This document shows, piece by piece, positions 13,761 through 26,909 of a DNA stretch of 64,000 nt. The translations under genes were made by a program, and so were the position numbers. Source of the stretch: Botryotinia globosa. Its lineage: Eukaryota; Ascomycota; Leotiomycetes; Helotiales; Sclerotiniaceae. The notes under the pieces were generated by a model. It saw only the letters and a program-made list of their open reading frames with translations. It did not search any database and was not told where the DNA came from. The DNA is taken from positions 693,501 to 757,500 of the forward strand of contig RCSZ01000008.1 of NCBI GenBank assembly GCA_014898425.1, given 5' to 3'. Each line of letters opens with the position of its first letter. The first letter of the stretch is position 1.

Positions 13761-14140
13761 ATGTTCCAGAATACGCTCTCCCTCCTCCTTCAATTCTTCT
13801 TCTTCGCTTTGGCATTTGCTCAACCTATTGAGACTGCTGGACATGGCAATGCGTGGAAATATGGTTCCGGTGGTGGAGTTATTGGATTTATCGTATTAAT
13901 TCTCGACATCATCGTTTTCAGTATGTCTCCCCATTCCATTCCATTCCAATACTTGAATTGAATAAATCTAACCATATATCTGCAGTCGAGGTCCTCAAAT
14001 CCAACCGTCCTCCTTCCCACAAACTCCTATGGTGCTTGGTCGTCTTCCTCTTCCCTATTCTCGGTTTGGTCATCTATTGGTTGTTCTCGAACAGAGAAGC
14101 ACACAACTCTGGCAGTGGCTCGTACGAAGCTATTCCATAA
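13761..14140 (+). CDS. Small PLDc_N-like membrane protein
   Basis: Two exons (13761-13920 and 13986-14140) give 104 aa. A cleavable signal peptide (QFFFFALAFAQPIE) is followed by a short glycine-rich stretch and two membrane helices. The helices and connector match the phospholipase D-nuclease N-terminal domain (PLDc_N, PF13396): GFIVLILDIIVFIEVLKSNR, then KLLWCLVVFLFPILGLVIYW and a closing FSNRE. In bacteria this domain anchors cardiolipin synthases; stand-alone fungal copies have no established function. The intron splits the Ile codon of IEVLK with canonical GTATGT and CTGCAG sites. The ATG at 13761 is preferred over the out-of-family frame that starts at 13545. Confidence 0.85.
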
Positions 14141-17100
14141 GTAGATGATGCTGTGCAATATTGTGGCGATACTATCGGGTGATGGCATGACAATCACAGA
14201 TAAGACGAGAATGATGAAGGAGTTATGGTGATGATGATCATGGCATGGCATGGATGGATTTCGTTAAGGGATTGTTTTTTGCGGCATATACGACTAAGCG
14301 GATTTGGGTTTTAGGGATTAAGATTTGAGGAAATTGCGAAAGAAGTATGGAATCTTGCTAGCATACTATAATGAATGAACTTCAGAACAATCGTAGTTCT
14401 AGTTTGGATTACACAGAGTGAGCTCTCTATAAGCAGTTGTGACTTTTCATCGTTGGTCCCCAGGTCATTGAATTCCCATGGAATTTTGGCAGATCGGATA
14501 CTCATAACATATGGATATATTAAGGCATCTTCAAGTGAAGTCTACAGCATTACTCAGGATCATTCATACTGATAGATATTCTAGAAGACATTCGCGCCTA
14601 AAATTATCACCAACACACTTTGTTGTTGCCTTGCTTCACCGTAATCCTCCTCCAGCCTTAAGAACCCCAACTAACTAGCATCGCTCTAGCCACAATATTC
14701 AGACCTGTTAAAACGGCGCTATGTTTCTCACAATTCCCGCCGACTCAACGTTGTCGTTGAATACAGCGTGACTCTTGATTCTAGACACAATTTTGATGTT
14801 ATTAGATGCTTAGGGAGTTCGCTATTTCCCAATCAATGTGGTTCGTATAATGTGAGAGGATGCAGAGGTTGGAGATGATGTAGAAGTTATATGGATGTAG
14901 TTCACTTGATCTCCGCTCCTGACATTCTAGTTAATTAGTCTCTAGAGAGCCATTCTCAGGATCGAATTCCTAACGGTGGCCGAGTAGGCAATTGGATAGT
15001 TTTGATCACTGCAAATACCCAATTTGCTAAAGGGCAGATTCAACATACATCGTAGATAAATGGCAGAGGTATGCTCATGCTCATGCTATGTTCATCATAA
15101 GTGCTCGCCAGAAATTTATAGAATTATATCATTGAACATCGGCGGCACCTTCTACTCATTGTTTAATCCATGCAAAGAGCAGATGCAAATGATATATTGA
15201 AGAAGAAACACAGTATTCAAATACGTTGAGAAAGAGTTCCAAAGGCAATATTATAGCTATGGAGACGCCGAAAGGGTAGTTTTTTTAACAGATTGTATAT
15301 GTTTGTATATTTAGGGAAAGTTGTCGTTGCTGTATTTTTCCTGCTAATTCAAAGTAAACCGGATTGATATTGGAGAAGTTTCTGTGAAAGCACTCCATGT
15401 TCGTTCTAACGAAAATTGTTTCGAGAATACGGGCCTTTTCAGTCAAATTATACGAGAGGAATTGTACCAATAAATTGATCGATTTGGAGATTGATGGATA
15501 TCACAAGCGCTCAAAGCAACCGATTGTTATGAAACGGTGGTCAAATTTACTTGAGTTTATATAGCCATCGATCGAGTCCTCATTTGCTACTTTAGATTGG
15601 AAGCAAGTTCAACACATTCACTATTCCATTTTTTTGGCGAATATCGCTGGCTATAAAGAGATTCTCCGACACATCTTATTATAAGTCATATGCGTAGACG
15701 CGAAGCTCTTGTAACACTAACCGAGACCATTCTTCGAGTATTATCACCACTCTATTAATATATAAAGAGTCCAAGAACTGCACCACCAGAATTTTTGCTA
15801 ACTTGTCAAGAAAGCAGCGGTGAAAGAGACAAATGATGTGATGACGAACAATACATCTCATTTCAACTGAAACTCAGGACCGAGTGCTCGTCTCCCAATA
15901 TCGACATGACCAACTACTCAAAGGGGAAAACGCAAGACTATTGCGGTTTTCGATTATTCGAATCTTATTGTCGTTGCTCAAAAACAAAATTACATGAGAC
16001 GAAATCTCCGTAATCCTAACAAATTGGCATTCTCCCGGTCCAGCTGACCTCCTACTTGTTTTTGAAGTCCTATTCGAAGCAAATGGTTTCCACTTGAAGA
16101 ATTACAGCTCCACCTTGACTTATTGAAAAGCCAGCTTGTAAGAAGTTACTTGAGTTTGGATTAGACAAGGAGAAGCTTTAAATACCTTTCCCTGGTATTC
16201 GACATGAATCACCCAGCGATGCTTCATCTTTTACCCAGCTTGCCCATTCTATCTACTATATTCACACCAACCTAGATTTCTTCACTTGTATTGATTCAAT
16301 ACCATTATAGATCATCCATCCACCACCATTCCATCTTGAAAGCAATATAAATACACCTTCGACCATGAATATCTCCATTATTATGTAACGCGCAAGTCAC
16401 TCAAGCCCAGATAAAGCTGCGGATGAAGGGGCAGGCATGCTGAGGTTGGTAATAGGTTATACTATAATATGCGTTCAACCGAAGGACGAATAAGGGGGAA
16501 ATCTAGAATTACTATCTTCTTCCCCATCATCGATTGAGGGAAAGATCATGGAAGAATTCGTCACTGTCATTTGATATTTACTCGCTGTCAATTTCCAAAC
16601 ACAGCAGAAAAGACGATAAGTTGGGAGATTTCCCTCGTTCCTTATGATAATATCCTCCCAGAGAGATTAACAATCATCCACTTTCAAACCGGATAGGAGC
16701 TTTGTACAAAAACTAGAAGAAAGAAACACATGCAATCATAATGATGGTAGAAGGTGTTTTCTGTGATACAAATTTACCCAGGTAGAAAAACGGAATCAAT
16801 TGAGTTTTAAATAACCACTCGATGTTTTCAACAAAAAGAAACTTAATTCTAAGCAGCTCGTAAGATTCACTTAAACTCTATTAGATATCAATATTCTAAA
16901 ATCTGCACCATTCTCCATCCTCCATCCTCCACCAATCCGCCCCTTCCCATCCCCTTCCTATCCCCTTCCCATCCTATACTTGCCATCTATCTTCATCCGA
17001 TTATCCATGACAACATCTCAAAGCTTCATACACATTCACAAATCGTCCTAGAACCCCCTTTCCGATTCCGTAGTTTGCTTGGACGAAAATCGCATAGTTA

Positions 17101-17948
17101 CCACGTAAATCTTAGAAAGAGATGATGTCATATGCCTCTTCTCTCCAAAACCAAAATTATTATAGATCTAAAGATATGTATATATATTAAAGAAAGCAAC
17201 GAGAAGAAATCTGAAAATAAAATTCCCCTCATCATTCTGTCAAAGTATCCAGGTGAAGAGAATCCGGATAGTTTCTCCATGCACCGCTCTCTCTAACTCT
17301 TGCACCAGCTCAAATAATCCAGTCTAGTTTATCTCAATCTTTGATTGAATCGAGGTCTACCGCATCTTCCCAGGTCGATTTACTCCCCCTGTTGCCTGTC
17401 TCTCTCCACCCGCATAACACACTCAAAAAATATGAATACTCCACCCCCTACCCCTCATCTCCTGCTGAAGACCCAATAACCTATCAATTTCATTGGCGAG
17501 GGCGATTATGTGTTCGTAGTCGTGTCGCGACTGATATAGCAAATCTGAATCGATCCGATACAGGCAATGGATAGAAATTATTCATCGAACTTGTGTCGCT
17601 GTGTTCCGGTATGATTGGTGGGATGGATGAGATGCATTTGGCTGGATTGCATTGGATTGTATTGAATCTGACTTCATTATCGTTTCTTGGTCTTTATTGT
17701 CGTTGACAACAAGTCAAATGACGGGATGCTATGGGAGCTACTGGTCCCTGGCTGTTACCAAGACAACAACCCAGAATACATAGGCTGGACTGGAGACTAT
17801 ACAGACATACAGACATGATTTTTTGAGAGCCTTTTATATCATTCCTTAGAAAAGATGCAATATAGCTATCATCAATACGTTCTCGTAAATACATAATTCC
17901 ATCCATCACAATCCTAGATGTTCATCACCGATACTCGACCACTGAGAA
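14141..17948. other. 3.8-kb gene-poor region
   Basis: Only short frames on both strands, with no domain resemblance and no exon chain. Pyrimidine-rich stretches (for example 16915-16980) could be leader sequence of an unseen non-coding transcript. Confidence 0.45.
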
Positions 17949-20059
17949 CTAATAATGTCCATCAATAGTCATCGTACCCGTTTTCGTAATGAGGTACTCA
18001 TTAACCGCTACATCTTTTCCAGATTCCTTTCCATATCCCGATTCTTTGATTCCTCCGAATGGTGATTCGGCTGCTGATGCATTACCTACATTTGAATATT
18101 TAGCACAAAGTTCTGATATTGGGGAATGAAGGATTGGGAGACTGAGAATACATACCAGTATTCATACCAATCATGCCGGCTTCTAGATTTTCGAGAAGTC
18201 GCCATGTACGATCGATATTCTTAGTGAAGAAGTAGGATGCTAGTCCCATCTGTAGTATTCTTGTCAGTGCGCCATCTCACATACCATCTACCGGAAACTT
18301 GTAGACAAAACTTACACTAGTGTTGTTTGCCGCGTCCACAGCTTCATCCTCCGTATCGAAAGAATACAATGCTAAGACTGGCGCGAAAGTTTCCTCCTCC
18401 GTGATCAACATTTCCTTCTTTGCGCCCAAGATGATAGTCGGCTCAAAGAAATACCCGGTAGTGTCCTTTACTTTACTTCCTCCGAGTACAACTTTTCCAC
18501 CATGCTTTTTGGCATCTTCAACTTGGTTTTCTGCTTTGTCGATACTTCGAGGGGTAGTAAGAGGACCAATTGTGGTACCTTCCTTGGCTCCGTGGCCGAT
18601 CTTCAGTTTGGAAGTTTTCTCTTTGATGAGAGAAGCGAAGGAATCATAAACACCAGATTGCACATAAACGCGGTTGGCGGTTATACAAGCTTGACCAGCA
18701 TGTCGCCATTTGAGGGCCATGAGAGCTAGGTATGTTAATAAGCTTTCCAAAGGAAGGTTCAGAAGATAAACAGTTGTCAGAAACACGGGTTATCGCTCCC
18801 TCTGATATGAAATGGGCCACGTACCGTCAGCGGCCTGGTTCAAATCTGCATCATCGAATATCAAGAAAGGACAATTGCCTCCTAGTTCCAAAGTAACTTT
18901 CTTCAATCCGTCGGAGCACAACTTTGCAACGAGTTTACCAACTCTTGTCTTAAATTCATCAGTTTTCGGCTCAATCTGGAATATGGCAAGGCAGGCTTAC
19001 AGAACCAGTGAACGTCACCTTCTTGATCAATGGATGACGACATAGTGCCTCACTTAATGGAGGCGTGTTATCCAAACTTGTGGTCAAAACACTAAATACA
19101 CCTTTTGGAAATCCTGCTTGCTCGGCAAGGAAAGCCAAGGATAACACAGAAAGTGGTGTTTCTGGTGATGGTTTTGCTACCATGCAGCAACCTGCCGCAA
19201 ATGCTGCTCCAGCTTTTCGCAGGATCATTCTGGAGATCGTTAGTCATTATTCCAATCTGGATAGAATCACTTACGCAATTGGGAAATTCCACGGGACTAG
19301 TGCGGCAGCTACACCGACTGGTTGCTTCACAGTGAAAACCCTCCTACCCGGTGCTGAAGGTGTCTAAACAGAAGGGTAAATTAGTGGTTTGCAAACACGG
19401 GAACAGACATTGTACAATATCAAAGATCGCCTAAGAAGACGCATGAAGTATCATGCGCCCAAAAGAGCATTTCGTAGTAGCTATCATAAGATATGAGAAG
19501 ATACGTACCTGAATTGTCCCCGAGATTCTCTCCGCCTCCCCGGCAAACCACCACGTAAAACCCAACGCATAATCAATCTCTCCCAAACTCTCCGCAATTG
19601 GCTTTCCCGTCTCATACGTAACAATTTTCGCCAAATCTTCTTTATTTTCTCTGATCAAAGAATCCCACTTCAGAAGCCACTGAGCACGTGTCCTGGGATT
19701 AACTTTCTTGAAAGATAGAAATGCTGTGTGAGCAGCTTGAACGGCCGCATCTACATCGGATGCATCGTTATCGGGTGCTGTGGCCCATACTTGACCAGTT
19801 CCAGGATCTGATGAAGACTCATTGGTTAGATAGGAAGAGATGGAGGAGGAAATGTGGTTTTAGAAAGGAATAAGGACCTAAGACATCGAAGCGTTTGCCA
19901 GATTTAGCTTCTACCCAATCTCCATTGACATAAGATTTGTCGTGGAAAAGTGATGTATTTTTGAGCTAGAATGAGAGAAGTTAGTGTTGCGAGCTAGAGA
20001 TCTGTTAATTGCCCCTGAAACGTTAAACTTACATCGAAGGGAAGTTTGTTTGAACTCAT
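17949..20059 (-). CDS. UGA2: Succinate-semialdehyde dehydrogenase (NAD(P)+), aldehyde dehydrogenase family
   Basis: Nine exons: 20059-20033, 19965-19878, 19807-19509, 19363-19275, 19229-19001, 18975-18825, 18725-18316, 18249-18156 and 18085-17949, giving 507 aa, close to the family norm. It oxidises succinate semialdehyde to succinate, the last step of the GABA shunt. Visible motifs are VPWNFPIA with catalytic Asn164, FTGS for the coenzyme loop, LELGG with general base Glu274, [10 protein letters not shown] with nucleophile Cys308, and a C-terminal [15 protein letters not shown] that binds coenzyme. The residue after the GGN of the base motif is Cys279, where Ala is usual. The start peptide MSSNKLPFD shows no obvious mitochondrial presequence, so the protein is probably cytosolic. 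Exon 2 uses a weak donor (GTCCTT). Assignment to SSADH rather than another ALDH rests on the overall resemblance. Confidence 0.9.
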
Positions 20060-20559
20060 ATCGAATCACTTTGGATTGTTTTTGGTCGATAGTGGAAGTG
20101 AATCAGGAGTGATTGTCTCAATATAAAATGTCAATTTTCTTCGTGCTCTGAGTAATGTCCCTCTTCGAATATAATAAAGTGATGTGGTTAAAGTCTAAGA
20201 TGGGTAGTACAAGGCGGGGTTATATCTTGTGGCGGGCGGGGTAGCTGGAAAAGAGGAAGAATCCATCGGCGTCGATTCACGTGACCGATGCAAGTCTCGT
20301 GATATGCGTGCGTGTACATACACACCTCGCTCAGCTTCACAATTCCATGTGTGGTGAGATGAACTCGTGCTTGCCATGCCAAATTTGTGTCATTAGGAGT
20401 CTTCTCCCCATAAATCTAGGTATATCTACCGGAGATCGACGCACTTCTCAATTATCCGCACGCTCTACATTCTCTAACACATGGAAGTCGGATACCCCAC
20501 TTCCGAGCCTCTTTCAGATCATTTTAAAACAGCTTATTACAAGAAGACACCTCTTTATT
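20060..20559. promoter_or_regulatory. Upstream region of the SSADH gene
   Basis: About 500 bp of mixed composition between the SSADH start codon and the sharp drop into the AT-rich island near 20560. No specific operator was identified. Confidence 0.35.
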
Positions 20560-22138
20560 TTTTATTTTTTAATAACTTTATAATATTTTTATTAATTGAT
20601 TTGAATTTTTGTATCAGCGCAGAACATGATTAATCAGCCGGATAACCCTGGGACTACTAAAAGTCGATCATTTAGCAATTAATAAAAAATTAGTATTAAT
20701 AAAATCTAATTCCAGGATTATCAATTTAATTTATAATAAATTTATAATCAATAATATTATAAAAAGAAATATTAATAAAATTATAATTTATTCATATGAG
20801 TATTTTTGGATAATCTAAAAAGATCTTGAATTCGCTTATTATTTAATCTAAGATTAATATTTTTGAATAATCTAAAAATCTTAAATATCTCTCCTTTCTA
20901 TTCATATAAATGTTTTTAGATTATCTAAGAATTGTTATTTTTTAGATTATCTAGAAAAAAGTCTTGAGTTTGCTTATTATTTTATTTAAGATATTTTTTT
21001 TGAAAATCTAAAATAGATATCCTTTTTAGAGAATCTAAAAAAGAGCTAGTAAAATCTATAATTAATATATTAAAATATTCTATTATACTTTTTCAATTGT
21101 TACAGTTGATATATACTAGGAATTATATATTCTATTATATAGAATAGAAAGACAAGAGTTGAATGCTTTTAATTTTAATTAAAAAATAAATAAGGATGAA
21201 ATGGCCTCTTAATCCTTATCGTAGCGAAGAGACAAGCGTTAAGAGAGCCTCTTGTCGTTGTATTACGGAGGTATTCGCACTGCAATATGGATTATAAGAT
21301 AAACCTAAGGCTTTGGTATTGGAATCTACGAAAATAGTATTATAAAGATAGTTGAATTAAAAGGTAATTAAAGATAGTAGTAATCAAATTAATAAGTAAT
21401 AATTAAAAGATAGATATTTATTTTTTATTAATATTTATTTTATAATAGATATCGGAGGGATAATAATTATAGATTATTTAATAAATATAGGTTAAATAAA
21501 TAATAGTATTATATAAATTATAGAGTAAGTATTATATAATAGATAAATAGAATAGATAAGTTATTTAGATTATTTGTAGATAGATAGAATAGATAGTCTA
21601 TTCAAACTATTTAAATAAAAATGAAGGTTTATATAAGAGAATAGGTTTTATTATAATATAAAGCTTTATACTCAAAAACAATTATTAATTTTATTATTAT
21701 AATTATAAGAATTACAATTAGTTATAACCTTATTGAATTCCTATTTGAAGTTTAGTCTAAACCATCTCGAGAGAACTCTAGACACTTCCACATGACCCTA
21801 AAGGCAGCTCCCGTAACACGTTGGACATAGGTGGATTTTAGAACTTAGATATTACTTATAAAATACATTTTAGTTATAAAAAAAGCTATCAATCCCTTTA
21901 TTATTTTTAAAGAAAAATTTATATAATAATAATAATAATAATAGTTTCTAGTAAATTTGAGATCATGTAGTATAATATTATATTATTACAATTTGTTTAA
22001 ACTTTCTTACAAATAATATTGATTAAAGTAATTTAAAAAGATTTTATTTTTTAGTCAATTTCTTTTATATTAAAAGAGTAGAGACTTTTTATATTAAATA
22101 AATATAGAGATATTTTATATAATATATATATATATATA

Positions 22139-22262
22139 TTCTATATTCTATATTCTATATTCTATATTCTATATTCTATATTCTATATTCTATATTCTAT
22201 ATTCTATATTCTATATTCTATATTCTATATTCTATATTCTATATTCTATATTCTATATTCTA
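22139..22262. repeat. Heptanucleotide microsatellite (CTATATT)n
   Basis: About 17 head-to-tail perfect copies of a 7-bp unit inside the AT-rich island. Confidence 0.95.
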
Positions 22263-22584
22263 TTAATTTATTCCTTTTCTTATTTTTTAAAAAAGTATAT
22301 AAATATCATCTCAATAAATTAATTTCTCTATGAAATTTCAAATTAATTAAAAAAATTAATTTTTCTTTATATTATTATAAAGTACAAATTAATAACTAAT
22401 ATAGTACGCTAATACTAGCGTACATGGCTACATGAGTACTTAGATATGGATATATAAATAGCCTCTATATAGTATACATGAGAACCTCGTTCTTCTTTCA
22501 TACTATTTCCGTAACATATTAGAATATAATATATTAATTCAATAGAAAATTTAAGATTTGAGATTCATAAATTATATCAAATTT

Positions 22585-22637
22585 ATTACATTAAATTATT
22601 ACATTAAATTATTACATTAAATTATTACATTAAATTT
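22585..22637. repeat. 13-bp tandem repeat, four copies
   Basis: The unit attacattaaatt is repeated four times without interruption in the AT-rich island. Confidence 0.9.
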
Positions 22638-23404
22638 ATTATTTAAAAATTATAAGTGAATAAAAGATTATAAACTGAAATTCATTTTTTAATAATAATT
22701 TAGTATATTAATAGAATGAAAAATCTATAATTTCAATTTTTGAAATATTTCAAAAAATTAGTAATTTCAGAAGATATATATATAGAATGATGAGAAATAA
22801 AAAATAAATATTTATATTTATTATTAGTTTTTAAAAAGATTATTAAAGCATTTGATATTTAAGATTATAAATTTATATAAATTGGATATTAAATGAAAAT
22901 ATTAGAATATCAATTAGAATGAATCATTTTTTAAAAAAGGTATAAAATAAAAATTAGTTTAACTTTAAAGTTTTTTAAGATTAAAAAGATTAGAGGGATA
23001 CAAATTCAAATAAAAGATTGTAAAATTGATATAAAAAATTCCAATAATAATAACAAAAGTATATTTTCAAGTATTTATTATAATATAGAGTAATTGTTAA
23101 ACAATTAATATGTTAATATTATATAGAATAAATTTTTGAACTGGTCTGAAAGAGGAGTGGCTCGAAAGAGGGGTATCCGACTCATGTGTTTCGTCCACCG
23201 TCAATTTAATACACCTCGGTATCTCTATGAAGCCGCCGTCGATATCGAATTAGAATACTCTCAAGATACTCTAGTTGAAACTTCGAGCCACTATATATGT
23301 TGTTTGTATCAAGTCTATATTAGATTTCCCATGCAGCCATACCTACCCATTCATCTGCTCCTTCATTATTACTGTCTATTTTGAAAATCGCAGGGAAACC
23401 CAAA

Positions 23405-24592
23405 ATGTCAGCAATTTTAGGTGCCCCTTTTGACCCCAAACTCACAGGTCTTTTGCTGGTAGCACTTCAGTACTACCCAGATAAATTGCGATCTATTATA
23501 CCGACCAAAATCCACCCGTATATTTATTCTACCGCCTTCATTCGAGCATTGAAGGTCCTTCTCACTTTGGGTATTGTACGCGGTATCAACAATAAGTTAT
23601 CTCAGCTTGTGTTGAATAATTGGAAAAGCAATGCGAAGTTTATCAAGAGTCAAGAGGTTGTCTTGATCACAGGTGGTTCGAGTGGGATAGGAGAATCAAT
23701 GACAAGAGAGTTCTCATCTAAAGGTGTCAAGGTTGTAGTGATGGATGTGAACCCTCCAAAGATGCCATTTCGTGAGTTTATCTACCCCCAGAAATACATG
23801 ATTTACAACAGTGATTAACAAAATTAAAGCATCAAATGTCTTCTACTATCGAGTTGATATAACATCGCCATCACAAATTGCCTCTGCAGCTTCCGAAATA
23901 AGGGAAAGTCATGGAGATCCTACTGTGCTCATTAATAATGCAGGAATTGGCACTCTCATGCCCATTTTAGAAGGCAGTGAAGCACAAACCCGAAAGACAT
24001 TTGAGGTTAATACAATATCCCATTTCTTTATGGCCAGAGAATTCGTCCCGGCGATGATCAAGAAGAACCATGGTCACGTAGTGACAATTGCCTCTATAGC
24101 AAGCTACTTGGTGCACGCTGCCAATGTGGATTATTCTTGTTCGAAAGCCAGTGCTCTCGCGTTTCATGAAGGACTTGCATCAGAATTGAAAGCTCTTTAC
24201 AACGCACCTAATGTTCGAACCACGTAAGTCCTCAACTTTCCACCCACCCGAAATTACCACCAGCATTTCATACTCACAAAGGAAATAGTGTTGTCAATCC
24301 AGGATGGGTTCAGACGCCATTGGTCGCGGATCTCATCTCGCAAGCCAGCTTCAAAGATCCATATCTCCAACCCGAAACCATTTCTAATGCTGTTGTCGAT
24401 CAAGTATTGGCGGGAAGAAGTGGCCAAATCATTTTACCTAAGTATATGAGTATAATCAGCACAATTCGAGGATGGCCATGGTGGCTTCAAACCCCGGTGC
24501 GGAATATGATAGCTCATGATTTGAACGTTGGTCAAACGCAGCCTGAGCCAGCAGTACAAATCGAAAATGTGGCTCCGGCGGCATCCACGTAA
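23405..24592 (+). CDS. Short-chain dehydrogenase/reductase, membrane-associated RDH/17-beta-HSD-like
   Basis: Three exons: 23405-23771, 23812-24223 and 24289-24592, giving 360 aa. This is a classical SDR oxidoreductase using NAD(P)(H). An N-terminal hydrophobic region of about 60 residues precedes the cofactor site TGGSSGIG (89-96), then VDIT, NNAG (164-167), catalytic Ser217, Tyr230 and Lys234 in VDYSCSKAS, and VNPGWVQTPL. The arrangement is that of lipid- or retinoid-type dehydrogenases such as RDH10 and DHRS-like enzymes, which sit on ER or lipid-droplet membranes; the substrate is unknown. The ATG at 23405 is the first after an in-frame stop-containing leader. Exon 3 as drawn ends with ACG TAA, but this TAA overlaps a possible donor (GTAAAT at 24589), and a phase-matched downstream exon would add a transmembrane tail (see findings). 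It starts less than 300 bp from the AT-rich island. Confidence 0.88.
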
Positions 24593-26212
24593 ATATTCGC
24601 CTTCTTATGTTATTTCCGCAGTATTTTGTTTGTGTAAGGAAAGGTTGACTTGTCGGGATTTTTTTGATGTTGTTCCAGGTTACTCGGCGTCATCATCGTG
24701 GTTATCGTGGCGATGTTGACCATGTTCGGGATTTTCTATGCGTTGCTTATTGGTAGAGGGTGTCGGCGACGAGTTCCGCAGACCGTAGATTGTAAACACA
24801 TATATCATACTCCACTCCACCTTGTTGTTGTGTGTGGTAAGTCGATATGCAGATTAGGCTCAGAAGAGCACGAGGAGCCAATACCGGCTCAACCATTAAA
24901 TGACATATGCAACTATCCACAAACGCACACTAAACGTTACAAACGCGAGTTCTCATTCTAAAAAAAGGAGTATGAAGTGACAAATTCTCATCTTTACAAC
25001 ATCATACCCACTACCGGAGGACACCCCAAACCTCACCCCCTCATTCTCCCTCCCAAATTCAACATCACAATCAAGATCTAGATTCTCTCGCACCCTTCCC
25101 TTGATGTCAAACGTCACTGTTCTTTGTTCCCCAAAAGCCATATGCTAGGATATCCATCTAGAACCTGTGCAACTATCGAACCATCTGTCCACCCGTTTGC
25201 ATTCCATTGCAAGCATTTACGCATCACAGCGCACTGGATGTGATTCGCACCAGCATCATGACAGGATCCAACCAACCGGCATTCCCTCCCTCGCCCACTC
25301 ACCCACCAACCATGAAATTTCTTGCATGAAACCGCATTGACTTTTATGCACCTCTGTCTGCCGGGGCTGTCTGCCAGGTATCCCAGACGTCTGCATTTGG
25401 CTGATTGTGGAGAATCGCGCTGCGTACACGATAAACGGAGTACCGCATCCAGTAAATCTAGGTATCTGCGCACGAAGCATGCTTACCGGATTACGTGCTG
25501 TGCAGGCCAGAGGTCGTAATTGCCGTAGCTACAATTGGCAATAAGTACGACCATGACAATCTGCCAACCCTGAATGGGTCAAGGCGGACAAGGAGTCCCC
25601 CTCCCCCCAAATCCCTACCCTTGGAAAACGAAACGAGCGAAACGATTTCCTGGGCCCGGATCAGCGTACCGTGGATTTTGTCATGCAGATATGTATTTAT
25701 TGCCAGTGCAGTCTGTGTACGGAGCAGGTGTGTAGGCGTAGGTGGTTTTTCACACGGCTGTGGTGTAACGATTCAGGAAGGAAAAGTCTGGAGAGCTCCC
25801 CTCGACCAGAAATTGCCAATAAAGCCAGCATCGCCAAGATCATTTGGTATGGAAAGTCGTACCTCACGCCCAATGCGCCATGGCCTTTGTGTGGAATTTT
25901 GGAAAAGCGCGCGATATCCGTTTCGAGATTAGAGTTGAGAGGTGGAAAGGTAGGTTAGGTTCGACATGATAACTTTTGCGAATGAAAAGAAGGTTGGAAG
26001 AGTTCAGCCGCAGAAAGTGTCCAAGTTTCATGATTTTCCGCTGTTGCCGCGAAGAATAAGAATAATTTGAGAGAACCATATTTTTAATGTTGCGATTGAG
26101 AGACATTTTGTTGTTGTTTTTGACGATGTGTACAATGTGATACGAGTGATGAAAAGGCATTGAAAAACGGGGTTGACTTTTGTTTTGCTTTTGGTTTCAC
26201 TGCATGTAGACG

Positions 26213-26249
26213 TTGTAGAGTTGTAGAGTTGTAGAGTTGTAGAGTTGTC
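26213..26249. repeat. 10-bp tandem repeat
   Basis: The unit gttgtagagt is repeated nearly four times. Confidence 0.9.
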
Positions 26250-26312
26250 AGTGGCTTTTGAGTCAAACGGGACTTCTTTACTCGATTCATGGAGGATTTT
26301 CATATGGTAGTT

Positions 26313-26391
26313 AGGTAGACAGGTAGACAGGTAGACAGGTAGACAGGTAGACAGGTAGACAGGTAGACAGGTAGACAGGTAGACAGGTAGA
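26313..26391. repeat. 8-bp minisatellite (aggtagac)n
   Basis: About ten perfect copies of an 8-bp unit, ending in a one-base slip (gaccaggtgg). Confidence 0.95.
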
Positions 26392-26909
26392 CCAGGTGGT
26401 AGGTAACCTTTCCAAAGCTACCTTACTGTATGTATCTATCGGTGGCTGCATATTGTGGATTGATAGATGGAGATGAACTTTTGGGAATCTAGATACGATA
26501 CGTGAATGCAGCATAGCATCTCCATCATCTCACCAATACCAATACCAATCCAATAGATACTTGGAAGAAGCAATGAAAGTCTCTCGTATATTCAATTCAC
26601 CATTATTCATCATTCACCACCACATACATCATAATTGATTATTCCCCCGCGGTCTTCGCGGTCAACTTCAAAAAAGAGATCCTGGTATAGTATCCCAGCA
26701 TCCAAGAAAGCTGGAGATTCTCAAGAGTCAAGAGTCAAGATCTCTCCGATTTCCGATGTTATGTGAGCCAATCGTGATACGAATTGTCCCGTACCTTACC
26801 GTTACTTTCTGTACGAAATCCTCACTAATGAGGCAACGGGTTAGTCGACCGTATCAACTTTTCTTTTCCATGTTGTGATGTTGTGATGTTGTGGTGGTTG
26901 TGTTATGAG

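Larger units (their letters stand above)
20560..23130. repeat. AT-saturated island, probably RIP-degraded repeat DNA
   Basis: Composition changes abruptly at about 20560 and returns at about 23130. Inside, the sequence is almost all A and T, dominated by TA and AT steps, with no open frame. Two patches of ordinary composition (about 21190-21330 and 21730-21840) and a TATA-containing patch near 22400-22500 stand out and may be remnants of a long-terminal-repeat element. Repeat-induced point mutation in ascomycetes turns CpA into TpA in duplicated DNA and produces such islands; that origin is inferred. No reverse transcriptase or transposase can be read. Confidence 0.75.

Noticed and set aside
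13545..13960. Longer frame starting at 13545 upstream of the PLDc_N-like gene
   Set aside because: The added N-terminus is low-complexity leader; the ATG at 13761 gives a clean signal peptide and continues in phase across the intron.
25114..25932. Overlapping frames of 90-145 codons on both strands
   Set aside because: The area is locally GC-richer, so open frames are expected by chance; no motif, signal or splice model supports them.
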